Shown piece after piece: positions 26,119-50,600 of a DNA stretch of 64,000 nucleotides (its first letter is position 1; every line of letters begins with the position of its first letter). The stretch covers positions 14,319,001-14,383,000 of the forward strand of contig JAMPIT010000434.1 in the NCBI GenBank assembly GCA_026261815.1, given 5' to 3'. A program made the translations under genes and the position numbers. This DNA is from Monarcha castaneiventris obscurior (lineage: Eukaryota; Chordata; Aves; Passeriformes; Monarchidae). A model generated the notes under the pieces. It saw only the letters and a list, made by a program, of their open reading frames with translations. It was not told the origin of the DNA and did not search any database.

Positions 26119-26678
26119 GGCTGCCTCTGGCCGGGGAAGCTCCAGCCAGGGAGGAAACTTGTGGGACTGAGCAGTGCTACAGAGCAGCTGCCTCAGAGGT
26201 TGCCCTACGCCAGGCCCCAGGAGCTGCCAACACCTTCTTCGCTGGCATTAACCTCGTGGCATCACAGTCATCTTCTGTCAGCAGTGAATGCTGGCTGCTC
26301 TACCTCATGGCTATTAGTGAGGTACTACAACCTGAGAATTCCAACAACAGAAAACAAAGTTGTCTATGAAGATAATGGAAGTTACTGTATGAATTATAAA
26401 AGCAGTTCAATCCCAAACTGGCACCTGAGACAGTGTGAACAATAAAACACAAGCACCCCAAATCTCTTCTAGGCTGTTATGTGCACTGCAGCATGAATTG
26501 AAAATGAGGGGTTTGAGTTCCATTGAGCTCTAGGTGGCCTAATTCACCCTTTCCAAACATTTCACTCCCTGAAGCTAAACAAGAGAACACCTACTGTTTC
26601 AGCCCATCCAGTCCCTGAAGAACTACAGTAAACCAGTGGATGAGATGACCTAACTTACTTTTTGTGTGTATGGCTTAG

Positions 26679-33427
<6,749 letters not shown>

Positions 33428-33622
33428 GAGTTCCTGGGAAGAGAACTGAGAGCTTTTATGAATGTTGCAAAGAACCCTACCCAGATGTAACCTTCACGGT
33501 TACCATGAGACGTAGGACTCTTTATTACGGACTCAATCTCCTTATTCCTTGTGTCCTGATATCAGCACTTGCTTTGTTAGTTTTCCTGCTTCCAGCAGAC
33601 TCGGGAGAGAAGATCTCACTAG
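33428..33622 (+). CDS. CHRNA7: CHRNA7 exon 7, loop C and M1
   Basis: 195 bp completing G200 and encoding residues 201-264 plus one base of codon 265. It contains loop C with Y210, the vicinal cysteines C212-C213 that define alpha subunits, and Y217. The pre-M1 RRR (227-229), the M1 helix with its conserved proline P240, the M1-M2 linker and the start of M2 follow (E260 is the -1' glutamate of the selectivity ring). Val201 stands where I recall Ile in chicken and human. The donor GTAAAG starts at 33623. Confidence 0.98.
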
Positions 33623-37794
<4,172 letters not shown>

Positions 37795-38313
37795 ACACGA
37801 ATCATCCTTCTGAACTGGTGTGCTTGGTTTCTGAGGATGAAAAGACCAGGGGAAGAAAAAGTGCGTCCTGCCTGTCAACATAAACAGCGTCGCTGCAGCC
37901 TGTCCAGTGTGGAGATGAACACTGTGAGTGGACAGCAATCCAGTAATGGGAATATGCTGTACATCGGGTTCAGGGGGCTGGAAGGGGTTCACTGCACACC
38001 CACCACCGATTCAGGCGTGATCTGTGGGAGGATGACCTGCTCACCAACAGATGAGGAGAACCTGCTGCACAGTGGCCACCCCTCTGAAGGTGACCCAGAT
38101 TTGGCTAAGATTTTGGAAGAGGTCAGGTACATTGCAAACCGATTCAGAGACCAGGATGAAGAGGAAGCCATTTGCAATGAATGGAAGTTTGCAGCCTCTG
38201 TAGTGGATCGGCTCTGCTTGATGGCCTTTTCAGTCTTCACTATCATTTGTACAATTGGTATTTTAATGTCAGCACCAAACTTTGTAGAAGCTGTGTCTAA
38301 AGATTTTGCTTAA
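37795..38313 (+). CDS. CHRNA7: CHRNA7 exon 10, M3-M4 loop, M4 and stop
   Basis: 519 bp encoding residues 331-502 and the stop TAA at 38311-38313. It holds most of the intracellular loop: an amphipathic start ([17 protein letters not shown]), the basic RRCS motif with S365 (a PKA site in human alpha-7), the variable middle, and the MA helix before M4. M4 (about 470-489) follows, then the C-terminal tail ending KDFA. Ile333 replaces the Val I recall from other alpha-7 proteins. The region around 455-460 reads [12 protein letters not shown], the more acidic form I associate with birds rather than mammals. Confidence 0.98.
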   Translation, partial: TRIILLNWCAWFLRMKRPGEEKVRPACQHKQRRCSLSSVEMNTVSGQQSSNGNMLYIGFRGLEGVHCTPTTDSGVICGRMTCSPTDEENLLHSGHPSEGDPDLAKILEEVRYIANRFRDQDEEEAICNEWKFAASVVDRLCLMAFSVFTIICTIGILMSAPNFVEAVSKDFA

Positions 38314-39420
38314 CTCCTAACTAAACCTGCTTCTCTGAATGATATGTAGCAAATAAGAATGTGGGGTCTTTTGATTGCTTGTTTTTAATGAGTATAGTGT
38401 GTCTCATTGTCCGCTTTCTTTTGCTCCCCTCTCTGGTCCTGAGTTCCTTTTGGAAGAGTGGCACCATTTCAGAAGGGAAGCCGAGTTTCTCTCTGGGCTG
38501 TGTCTGTGCAGCTCCTCTGAGCACTCTTTTGTGCAAAAAGCCAAGTGGCTGCAATTCCCTTCAGAACGACAGGGTATTACACCACCATCTCTTTCTTACA
38601 CGTTTGAACTGGCTGTTACAAAATAAGAGGTAGGCAGTGCCAGAAATGTTACTTCTTCCAGACTTTGTTATAAAGGACAGCACAGTCCATCTTAACTATT
38701 TCAATGAATGATCACAAACACTTATGTTTAGGAGAGGATTAAATCCAAATGGCTGCTCAAACAGAGAAAAGGGAGAAATATATGTAGCTCTTCAGCTCCT
38801 CACTCACACCCAGTCAGTCTGTAACTCCATCCATGCACTTTGCATACACCATGTATGACTTTCAGAATTTTGAATTTGTCTGAGACACCAGAAACCTGAA
38901 AGTTCAGAGGACGCACCACATAATTTGTCCTTCCGTATCTTTCTGGATTTCACCTAGAAATTTGGCTTGAATTCTTAAACAGGCTTCACAGTAATTGTTG
39001 CAGTGTTGACTACTTCTTCCTTTTCCCCAGAAAGGCATTATTTCCACTGATAACCATTTTAACTATCAGAAGGAGAAGTGATTGATTTAAGATGCCTTCA
39101 TCACCACTTGTTTAAAAAAACCCAACCCCCACGCTTGTCTCTTTACTGTTAACCAGATTCCAGTGTGGAAAAAGTAACTCAATGTCTTGTACAGGCTTAA
39201 GCATAAATGAAGAATCTAAAGCAAAAAAAGCCATTAAATCCTGAGATCAAGGTTTTAATTTAAAAATTAGGTGTTTTATCTGTTGTATGCTTAGCCTTTT
39301 ATAGAACTCTTTCTGTTGAGTCACCGTAATATTGTCTTTACAAGAAAACTGCACCTTTTCTGCTCAGTCCATTATCAGATGAGTACTAATGCATAATAAA
39401 GCTCTGTGATTCTGATATAA
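38314..39420 (+). other. CHRNA7: CHRNA7 3' UTR, minimal extent
   Basis: Sequence after the stop codon up to just past the first canonical poly-A signal at 39395-39400. No coding potential is recognised. The end is inferred from the signal only; the UTR may extend to about 39925 or further, because additional signals follow. An earlier ATTAAA variant occurs at 39233-39238. Confidence 0.6.
39395..39400 (+). terminator. CHRNA7: Candidate poly-A signal AATAAA (proximal)
   Basis: The first canonical AATAAA after the CHRNA7 stop codon, 1.08 kb into the UTR, followed by GCTCTGTGATTCTGAT, a modest GT-rich downstream stretch. Use is inferred. Confidence 0.5.
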
Positions 39421-39858
39421 ACTATTAACTGTATAAATATATATTTATATATACACACTGCAGATACATTCAAGGAAAGGTAAAAACTTAAATGCAAATT
39501 CTCCTAAGTCTAGACAGACTTTCGCAAAGGCCAAATAGTAGTTCAGCATTTTATCTTATTTTTGATTCTGAAATTGTCTTGTCAAAATATGCTTAGTTTT
39601 GATGTCACTTTGATGTCTTAATGAAAAGGCTGAGCTGAGAATACCAGGACCTGAAACTTTGTGTGTACAAAACAGCTGAGAATTAGTCCCTTGCTGGCAT
39701 ACCAATATTCCTAACCAGTGCTGTAAGTGGTAAAAGATGTGGGAGAGGATTATTTTAGCATTGGCTGCTTCCTTTATCCTACAGAATCCAAATTTTTTTG
39801 GCTGAGGTCTTCAGAAACACAAACAGAGGCCTGTTGTTGTACCATGTTTTTACTGTGA

Positions 39859-39905
39859 AATAAACTCAAGGCCTCAGTTTATCTCTTATGATCAGTTAAA
39901 ATAAA
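39859..39905 (+). terminator. CHRNA7: Two candidate distal poly-A signals
   Basis: AATAAA occurs at 39859-39864 and again at 39900-39905. Two canonical signals 41 bp apart make this a good candidate for a second, longer 3' end (UTR about 1.6 kb). Confidence 0.45.
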
Positions 39906-39929
39906 GTGGCTGAAATGCTTACCCTCCCT

Positions 39930-41380
39930 AGGTAACAATTTCCTTCTCAGAGTCTGCTCCCTTGAAAGCAGGAGAATCAAATTTCATGTAAAGCAAGCCC
40001 AGAGTCGCCCCAGGTATCATTCTTCAGCTGATTGAACACCTTATACAAGCACCTTTGTGCCTGGGATAGGGCAGGAGGAGTGAAAGGAAGGCAAGCTATT
40101 CCTCAGTTTGTGAATTATGTTTTTCTGAAGGTGCATTTAGAATCTCACACTGCAAAGACGTGAGCAAAACATTCAAAACCTTGTAACTTCATCCTGAAAC
40201 CATGTGTCAGAATTACTTGTGAAGAAGTTACATTTTCAGGAACAACTATTAAGAGTAAGCCATGTAATAATTCCTGCAAGTAGTTTCTATTTTATAGATT
40301 GCATATGAATGGAGAACTATGAGTGCAAACTCTGAAATGTGAGTTTTGTTATTTGTGAATAACTGCACTTATCACCTGGCATGTGCTCCTCTTCTGGGTA
40401 ATCTTTCTAGGCTAGGCTTCCTGATAAGAATGTTGATTTGCATTGGTATTTTTTCTTGCTGCAAGTATCCCTAAATAGCTATGTAGTGTGTTCTGTTTAG
40501 GCTTTGTAGAGTTCTGGGGTCCTCTTGGAGAATAGCTTTTCAAAGGGAAAAATGAAGACTTTTGAGGACTACCTTGCACAATAGGACACAACTATTGCAA
40601 TCATAGTACATGATGCATGTGGTATAGGAAGCATGAGAGTCCTCCTCTTTCCACCCAAATCTGTTTACAGTATCTGTAGAAATCATCTTTCTGAATATAG
40701 GAGGATGGAGAAAGCAAGTTACAATTTGACAGTAAACTTCATCTTCAGTGACAGACATGCCTACCCTTAAAAACAGGAGAGTTTGGCCTTACATGAAGTC
40801 CTGCCAGAGTCTGTCCCAGTGAGTTGGTACCACTGTCAGAGAACTCCAGGTGCTGACAGAGGGGCTGTGAGAAACAGGATTCTGCCCACACTGCCTTTAT
40901 CATTGGCAGGGTCAATGAAATTGCACCAAGGGGACAAGGGAACCCTCACTTTCCTACTGTTGACACAACCTGTAAACATTTGGTAATAAGTTTATTATGC
41001 ATTTCAAATATACGAGTGACTCCTCCATTATGTTATTTGGCACCTTTGAGTTAAATTTTCCTGTAACTGAGCTGAGCAAAATTGGTATGGTTCTTGTCAA
41101 CTTGTGTGTGTCTTAAATATATTTGTGTATGCAAACAATATTTTGATCTAAATGCTGTGAAAAAAATATTTATTTACAATTCTGGGAATAGAGATGGAAA
41201 TTAAATACTCTATACAGTATGTGTATATAATATTAAAGACTACATATTGATGGTAAAGACCTGTTATAATCTTAAAGAGTCCAGAGAGAGATTAAGATGT
41301 GGTTCACCACAACTAAGCTATGACTTGCCTGACAAATTCAAAAGCTCACTCTAGAGCTCAGGTGTCATGTACAATACTAT
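39930..41380. other. Downstream flank, no gene recognised
   Basis: Ordinary DNA after the likely poly-A sites. It may belong to a still longer CHRNA7 3' UTR, since an ATTAAA variant lies at 41232-41237, or be intergenic. Nothing coding is recognised. Confidence 0.5.
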
Positions 41381-41640
41381 GTGTGAACAATGTATATTAC
41401 TTTTTCTGTTTTTATATTGAATTGTATTGAATATTTAAAAGAATTTTTAATATTTAAAAAAATTATTTAAGTGTCAATGCCAAAAAGGTTCCAAACATAA
41501 AATTTTAAAAAGTTAGTTTTAAATACAGATAAATTATTTAAAAAGTATTTAAAATATTAAATTATTTTATATAGGAATTGATAATACTATGTAAGACTTT
41601 TTTTAAAGATTTTAAATTCTCTTTACATTCTCTAGCTGCA
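41380..41640. repeat. AT-rich low-complexity region
   Basis: About 260 bp of almost pure A/T with many TTTAAA, ATTTAA and TATTTAAAA strings and no clean unit. On transcribed RNA it would contain AUUUA pentamers, so it could act as an AU-rich element if inside a long UTR. Otherwise it is simple AT-rich DNA. Confidence 0.7.
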
Positions 41641-44600
41641 GGATGTAGTCTCAGTTCACCTGTGACAATTCAACTTTTCACCTTCTTTAGCAAGACAAGA
41701 AGGTAAACCAAAGCCCCAGATTTTCTTTCCTTTGTTTTACTATTTTTTACATTAAGAAAAATTGCAAAAAAGGGCATTAGAAAGAGATGTTACATCTGTC
41801 AGGTACTGATTGTCATATAAGCAACTCAATACCTTTTCAGTCCAGTACAAATAAAAGATTTAGATCAAGAAACTTCTGATTCTTTTTCATTTTGCTAAGA
41901 TGGAAACAAATTCAAGTGGTAGAAAACAGGAATAGCCATCAAAGGAAGAAGGATGTCTTTGGATATACCAATCTGGGATGACAGAGTTCTTTGATAATTA
42001 AATATACATTCATATCCTCTTGCCAACCAGTCCCACACCAAACATATATTACTTCAGTCTTACATAAGTGATCAAAGTTAACTGAGTAGGACTGAAATAC
42101 CATGCAAATTTTGGACTGGCCTTAATGCCAGTATTAATTTATTTTTTGAAGTTTAACACAGAAGAAAAAACAAATCCATACCAGCTGAATAAATCGTTGG
42201 TTTTGCCAGCTGCAAAGTTTGTTTGTTGGCTACTGTTGAAAAAATATCTAATCAGCAGAATATCCCTCAGATGAAAAAAGATGTGTCAGTGTAGCATTTT
42301 GCAAAGAGATGAGTTGTCCTGCCCACGTGCTGGAACAGCTTCCTATCTTTACAGCACCCCACTGGGCATGTGCCAGAAGTAAAAAATCAAGGGTTGCTGA
42401 ACCCAGGACTTTATTCTCTTCATGCTTCCCTAAGTAAGGAACAGCTGATGAAGACCAGTTTGGTCCAGGTCACCACAGGAGTCATACAAATTGTAGTTGC
42501 TCCTGAACTCAGGCTGGCCCTGGGGAAGAGCTGCCGTGGTCACCATGTCAGACACTCAGGTGAGGCTCGTGTGGTGCTGCTCACTCTGCCAGAGTGCTCC
42601 ACCCTTCTCCTGCAGTGCCGAGGAGCCGGACAGTCTGTGTCACACTTACTGCTAGACTTGACTGTGCCAGCAGGTTCAGTTTAGCACCCACCAGGCAGGT
42701 TCCTGGCACTGTCTATGGACCCATCATCACACACACTCCATCTCAGAAGCCTCTGTGAGTGGGGATTAAAATCCAAGCACTGTGTACTCCTACTCTCAGG
42801 CATCTGGGTGGTTTAAATGCAGACTGAAAGCTGCTGGGGTTTGGGAGCTTATTCATGAGCAGACCCAATGCCATTGCCCTGTGGGTGAGAATGCCCATCC
42901 GAGCACTGGGTCTTGTGACTATAGAGAGTAACAGTATCAGTCATCCAGTTTTAACCCTCAGTGTATCAGGATGTATTTTACTTCAAGAATACTGATTTCT
43001 TAGTCTAACCCCATCGTAAAAAATTCAGTAAATCTTAAAAGGCTGTAAACAGAATCTTCATTTACAACAAATTTAACCTGCTAATCAAACAGGATCTCAA
43101 CAGCACTACAACCACAAATGAAAGCCTTCTACTGTTATCTTTTCTCTTTTTTTAGCATTGCTTCTGCTGCTTAAGTGAAAACCTTAGCATTTATGTAACC
43201 TTGATATATGCTATTAAGCAATTTGCAGATGATGGCATAGAGACAGAATAAACAACAATCTCTCACACCCCAATGAACACATTCAAAACCGCAATTTATT
43301 CACAGGACATGAAAGTACTCTGAAGTAGTCTGAAACTTAGCATCAGTGTAAAGATATCACTAGTAAACCACATGCTATCAGAGCTGCAGTGACTTGTCCA
43401 TGTAATGATGCTATACAGGAATAACAGTTGAAACTGTTAGCCACCAGAGTCTCTCTGAGCACCAGCAGCTGAGAAACAGCCTGTGCTTTTTGTGCCAGGT
43501 GGGGCTGAGAGGGAGCAGGTCCCCACTGACTGGGGACAGACCAGGCACAGAGGGCCAGGCTTCAGTCTGGTCCTTAACATACCTGTGCTTCATCTGTGAC
43601 AACTGCACTTCATTTGATGACACACACAGACACAGGTCTAGAGCTGGTCATGGCTTGAAGCACCTTCATCCCTTTTATCTAACTCAGAGAACTCCTCACT
43701 GTCCTCCCTCTATTTCTACATACACATATAAAGTCTGCTCCTTCAGGGAAACGGGGTTGATACCAAACATATTCAAAGACTTACATAAACATTTGCAAAG
43801 TATTCTGAAAAATCTGTGCAGAGGAGATCTCTGTGTTACCTCAAAACCAGTATGGTTTCTGTTGCTAAAAATATACTGGAATTCCTAGTTTTCCAGTAGG
43901 TTTCAGTTGCAATAATATGCCAAGGTTTTTATTATGCCAGTTGATAATGGAATGGGGGTAGCAACCTTCTTGCTGAAATTTCGAAGCAATCTGTTTGGGT
44001 CGAATGAGGTATAAGTGAAAACTCCTACGGCCAGCACAGCTTTTAGCCGAGCACACTACAGCGTGTCTTTTAAAAAAGCTCACTGTTCTTCTGCAATCAT
44101 TTAATGGATTGCTCCCTGCACCTAACGGAAGCCAACCCATAATGAATGGCACTGCAGACAGCTAAAGTGCCCAACCTCACTTCTGATAGACTGGATTCAT
44201 GCCCATTTATTTTCTCTTGCACTTTTCCTAGTGCACTGGAAAATATCCTGTCTGCTTGGAGCAATAAAACTGGTACAGTGCAAATTCTGAGATTTGTGTC
44301 TCCAGACATTGACTTTGTAATTTTAACAGTAATTCTATACCAGTGTAAATGACAGGAGATTTAGCCCAATATTATATATAAAACACATCTCCATTTTGCA
44401 ACTTCTGCAAATTCAAACCCTTCTGTCCCTAGCTCCAAAGATCCAAAGAAGAGTGGTATCATGTCTTTGCACAGCAGGCAGAGTAATAATGGCAACAGAA
44501 AAATGTTTTTCCCAAGATAAACAATGTCAGAACTCTTTGCATAAAACCAGTAGTTGTCACCTCTGACACCTTATTTAGACCATCTGGGCTCAGGAATAGC

Positions 44601-47600
44601 TCCATTTATTTACCAATCCTTTGATATTTCAGAGGTGGCTCTTTTCATGTCTCAATTTTCTCATTAGTATGCAGTGTCAAAGAGCTTTTGTTACTAACAA
44701 TTTTCCTACAGGGCCTTCTCCTCCAGTGAGGGTGGTGAATGTTTTCTCTTGAACAGAGTTAGTACAGAAACTGCAATAGTCCTTCCGTAGTGCCACAAAC
44801 TGCATAACTGATTTGGAAAATGAATCTGGATTGGGAAGCACAATGAAGTTACACGTACTCCTGTACTTTTCTCAGACAGCAGCAGCACTGGTTTTCCCAT
44901 TCACCTGACAAAAATAAAACACTTTAACAAACTCACTCTTTCTTCATTTACCTAACACACATATATATGGTCCAAGATTTGCTTGACTGTAGTAGCAGGA
45001 GTGAATGCCATAGACTGTAGCCCAAAGTGTCATTATTTTTACAGGCTTTTTTTAGGTTTAAACTGTCCTTTAGCCTAAATGCTGAAATCACAGAGTAGCT
45101 AGAACCCAACATATGTGAGAGCAGACCGAAGCTAGAAAAATACATGTACTTTAAGAAGCTGGTGAAGCAAGATATATGTTTCAACACCAAAGTAGCTCAA
45201 ATGAAACTGTAAGGCAGTAAATTTTCAGTTCCCACACTACAGAGGACTCAATTTGCTACTCCGTGACAGAGCAGAGCACGAGCTCTTGCTGAGTCAGAAA
45301 GCTGCTGAAGCTGTGAGTGTGCAAGTGCTGCTCTGTGTGCAGGCACAGTGAGTTGTGCTGCCACTTGCTACAAGCCAGTAATCCACCAGGAGCAGGAAAA
45401 GACTCAGCAGAACTTCAGTGGAAGCAAAACTGCAGGGGGGACAGCCTGCCCTTAGAGAGACAGCAGGACCCGTGCCTTGTACAATGTTTGGAATTTTCAG
45501 GTACTATATCCATGTAAGTTTTAAATGGCTTCTATCAAAAGTTCAGAATACCATGAAGACCACAAGGTTAACAAAACCAATGTCCAAATATGGGTGAGAT
45601 TTTCAAGAGCACATGGCAGATTTCTATATCTCAATACTTTTCCATGAGTTTGTCTAAGTAGGAAGGAGAAGGGAAGAAAGATAATGGAATACAGTAAGGA
45701 TCTGAAAATTAGAGTCTTCAGAAGCAGATATGCAACGTCCTGAAAAACTGTATCTGCAAAAATGTTCAGCCAACAGCCTCAATGATCAGAGTTTGCTGAA
45801 GAGTTACCATTGAGCTTGTGAGTAGGATGACAGGATTGCCCCATGAAAACCAGCACAATATTTTTGGGGAAAAAATCCTTGGAATTATCACGAGGTCTTT
45901 TGGGGTTTTATTTGCAATATTTGTTAAAATTATTGGCCATATGACGGTGCCTAATACTGATTAAATAATTACTTCTTATTTTACTCAAAAGCTTGTTTAA
46001 GTTGCAAGGCAAACTGACAGAACACTGATTCTGCAGAGGCAACAAGTCAGTACCAAGGAAGGCACTCCTGGAGGATGTGCTCGGGGACACGTGCACTACA
46101 AGCCTGAGCAATACTTGCTATCAGTATGTAAACAGTTCTTCTCAGTGCTTGTGTCTGGGGAAGAAATTCATCCTGTCCCTCTTTGCAGTCCTGCAGTGAG
46201 CACAGACAAGCTCTTTTTGATGACAGCGATTCATCCTCTAACCTGAGGTACCTGTTCTTCCCCCATTGCCTTCGCTGTAATTGATAGACTGATATGGCCC
46301 AACATGACTTGTATTTACACACAGATTCATAGAAAACCTGTAAATGGCTCCTGGTGATGTTTATTAGCTCCTCACTCCCTGTGTGAATCAGTGGCATCTA
46401 TATTTAAAAGGGTAGCTGCTGGGCTGTCAGATCTCCTACTTTATCTCTGGGAAAACACTTTTAATCTCTTATGAGAATATGCTAATAAAATATAGCAGGT
46501 GTACTGATAAAAACTGAGTGTCTATACCATCATACAAAAGAAAGGGACTGAGTTTGACTTCATCTAAAAGCTCTCATAACTCTCAGCACACTGTTTACAG
46601 GCAGAGCAAGTGAGTAGGAGTGCTCCTGCTTCCAGAGAAGAGCTAAGTATAATAAATTTAGCAGAGACCAATTACTGACTGGCTTCCAGATACTACTGCA
46701 TTATAAATAGCTGACTTTATGATACTAACTTATTACTGTAAGCTGTGTATGCCTGAACAGAAATTTACCCATTTATGAAAATGTTGGGGAAACCAGCTGA
46801 TTTCACCAGGAAATTATGCAGGTTGGGGGTATTTTAAAATACCTCAGTGTAAAAATACAGACTGTGCAATAAAAAAAGAGATGGGATTGTACCATTTCCA
46901 TGTGGAATGCCACAGAGTGCATGCAAAAGGAACATCACGAGGGTGGAACAATATAGCACAAACACAGTGTTATTAACCTGAAAATGTCTGTGGCCTATGC
47001 ATGTGAAATATTAGCACCAAGAAGACACTTAAAACATACAGAATAGGGTTTTTTGGTCAAAAAATAGGTTATTTGTAGCATAGAACAAGTTGGTCTTACA
47101 GACATACAAAAATAATTTGAGCAGTAACAATTACTTTTCTACTCCGTGTAAAATTCTGCCTGTACCTACAGCTGCATTCTCCATTTTTATGCTTCCCAGC
47201 TGCCAGCAGTCCTTGCTGGAGTGCCACGTCTGTGAAGCACTCCCAGTGCTCCTGTATCTGAAATGGCCGAGTCAGCTCTCAGCTCGCACAAAAGGATTGC
47301 ACAACCAAACATGCAGCACATAACACAACGTGCCTGGAGCTGCAGTTACCAAGGCGTGATGAAGTTATCAAGGAAGTTAGAAGAAAGGCTTGGAAAGTAC
47401 CTGAATTTCAAATTAAATGACAAACTAAACACTATAGTATGATGCAATCTGCTTTCAGAGTTATCTTTTTCTTTATTTTACCATTTCAGGAATTTTCTTA
47501 CGACTTATCTGAGTTACATCTAGCCTTGCGCCTTCCAAGAAAGCATCAGGGTCCCCTACTAAAAAGAATGGTGAAAATTCAACTGTAAAAGAGATGTGAA

Positions 47601-50600
47601 ACAGGATTAAAATGCTATTATAGATCTTTAATAACCACATGACCTCAAACATTAACACAGAGAGATACCAGCAGGTAAGAGAGACAATCTTCCTGCAGAA
47701 GTTGTCAAGCTTATTATGAAACGCCTTGACCTCAGCCAACACTCCCTCCCTCCCTCTCCTCCCACTCCAGTAATTATCTGAAATCAACAAGACAGTGAAT
47801 TTAGCTTGTAAAGTTAACAGGTCTCCAAAAAAGCCACCATTAGTCTGTCTAACAGCCCTTCGATTTGCTTCGTTGCTGTCTTAATGACAGTCTCTTGTTC
47901 TGGCAATTACAGAGTTGTTTAAATGGTACCCATGTGACCTGGCAAATGAAAATCTATAATTGTTATATTCTCCTCAGGTAAGAAAAATAAAATTAACATT
48001 TCTGAGACACAAATCTACTAATATAATTCTTCAGTTTAAAAAAGTAGTTGACATGATCCTGAAAAAGCTTTACATGTTCCGCAAACTTCTAACATACTCC
48101 TCGTGTATCCATGGGTTTTGTATTTGCTGCCCAGTAATATCCAGATTTTATAACCAGTGAAATGTGAAATTCCTCAGGTGTAAAACTCTTCCCCTTCCAA
48201 AATTTGTCTTTTCAAGTTTAAATTTATCAGTTTGTAAGGACCTGATGCTTGCATTTTATCACAAATTCCCATCCTCAGGGTCTTTAAATAATTCAGGATT
48301 TATTCCAAAACTCAGTGAAAATCCAGTATCTATCTGTGGACCTAACTCCTTCAGGCTTTCTGAAAAGTTCTGCTTCTGAAACATTCCAGGCAATCGGAAA
48401 AGAAGGGAAATATAGTTATATCAGAAATGTCAGTTTAAAACTGCCTTGACAAGAAAAGTCTTAAGCCTGGAGGTAGTCTGCCCTGAGGAACAGAAAAAGG
48501 AAGGTAATAATTCAGGTTTTTAATTTCTTTAAAACCATTATTATTTTGGCCATGAGGAAATAAGTTAGAACATGTGTTCATTTCTTTGAAGAACCAGTAT
48601 TACACAGTGCTATGCAAATTTGTAAAAGCAATTGTAAAAATGCATCAAATTCACTTTATAGCTTATATTGTGACAGGCTATAGCTCCATACATGTGCATT
48701 TTTCCCTTAAAAAGCATCATTTTATAATATTTTGAGTATCACTGTATCATCACAGGAACTTTCAAGACAAAATAATTACTTTCTTTCAAACCCATGATTA
48801 GTACTATAAGAAGTAGAAAAGCAGTATTATCTTGAGACTTTTTCTAAAATTTATTTTTTAGCAAATGTTCTCTAAAGCCACTATGAAGCTTGTACTGCTA
48901 ACCTCATTCTGTCTTCCAAAAGGGTATTTCCCTGGAAAATTGCATAATCCTAAATAACAGATGAAAAAAGCAAGGCAAGGAAAAATCTTTGGAGGGATTC
49001 AGTTCTTAAACTATTCTAATTAAAAATTTTGCAAGCAGCTTAAATGAAATGTACAGTGACTTTCAACTGACAGGCTCACTTTGGAGAAGGAAGTTAATTG
49101 CAAGATGAGGAATAGTAAAAGGATTAAAGGGCACAAGGCAGAATTTTAACTGCAGTAGGATTATAAAATTTACTATAGGCTTGAGATTACACTTTCTAAA
49201 GCCATTAATGCTGAAGACTCCCACTGAGTCTAATGGAGGTTGGATCCATCTCTTCGTAAAGAAAGGCAACTTCCTACACAACTTCATTCTGAGTAAGTGC
49301 AAAGGTTCAAACCACTGGAGCCATCTGAAAAAAGAAAAAGTTGGCCCATAATGTCTGTCCCTGCAGCAGTCTGTGGAAAACATGAACAAGGAAGCACACG
49401 ATGGCCTGATCAGATTTTTAAGTTTGTTGGGCAGGCAGAAAAACCATTAATTCACTGGCACATGTACTTTGGAGAGCCTGCAAACAACCAAACACAGGCC
49501 TAAAGCCTTCTGGTGCCATCCCCCTGTCAGGCACATGGCAGATCTTGGGTGTTCTCTTACCTCTCCCCAGTACTCCTCTTTCTGCCATTCTTTGAAGCAG
49601 TTTGTAATCCTAAAACACTCCTGGAAGGTTCCACCGAGGAGTACCATATTTAGAACTGATTTCTACACTAAGGGACTGGAAGAAGGAAACATGAGCAAGA
49701 GAGAATAGCAAAGAACACACAGAGAAATGACATCCTGCTGAAACCCTGGGATTTGAATTCTGCAGATCTACAGAAATCTTAATCAGGCTGAATATATACT
49801 ACTGAATGAAGTGAAAGGGTCTGTGTAGTAACTTCACTAACATATCTGTACCTATCATGCCTTCAGGAAAATAACCTTTGAACATGTGTTCAAGATGACA
49901 TTTAATAGTACATTAAAAATGGACAAAACCACCACAGCTATAACTAATCATGAGAAAAATTACAAAGAAATCAGTCTCCTAATCTACATGGTTTTACATT
50001 ATTCTCAACTAATCTAAAGCTCATATAGTACTTTTTAGGTATAATAAACTAATCACCATCTGCAGATACAGATTTTCATCATTACTGAAATACAAATTAA
50101 TCATAATGTAACATCACCTTAATTTTATAGTTATTCCATAAGTCCTGGAAGCTTGCGGAGATTAACTATTTATGAAAGAATTATATGAAGGTGTACACCC
50201 ATTCACGGAATGTGGCGATTTTTGTTTTTGTCAGACATCTTCATATGAAGACATTTCCTTGCTTTCCTCCTGCTTTATTTACTGGCTTGCAGATCTAAAC
50301 ACATAAATTGAGCATGGGAAAACAGGCAGCCAGAGACCTAGCACCACTGTGTGCTATTGGGTCACACTGGTTTTCTCCTTCTTATACCAGCAACATGGAC
50401 AGTTCATGAAGAGCCAGACTCCACACAAATGAAGAAAAGACCTTTTTGGATCCTAAATATAGACTATGTTATGGACACTCACAATTTAGTACGTGTATTA
50501 AAGATACTGAAAAGACTGAGAAAAAATACTATGAATAATCACACGCTTTAAATTACAACATCCTTTTGTTTGAATCAACAAAGCAACATCAGGGATAATC

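Larger units (their letters stand above)
22722..26678 (+). other. CHRNA7: CHRNA7 intron 3
   Basis: About 3.96 kb, GT-AG, phase 0. It holds the 51/52-nt inverted repeat (arms 22800-22850 and 23454-23505) and, in its last third, a GC-rich segment at about 25680-26160 with a 14-bp repeat and a 32-bp minisatellite. No other gene is recognised. The acceptor AG is at 26677-26678. Confidence 0.9.

Noticed and set aside
49063..49389. 108-residue minus-strand frame downstream of CHRNA7
   Set aside because: The sequence around 49195-49265 faintly resembles an old dispersed repeat, but I could not assign it to a family. There is no coding signature.
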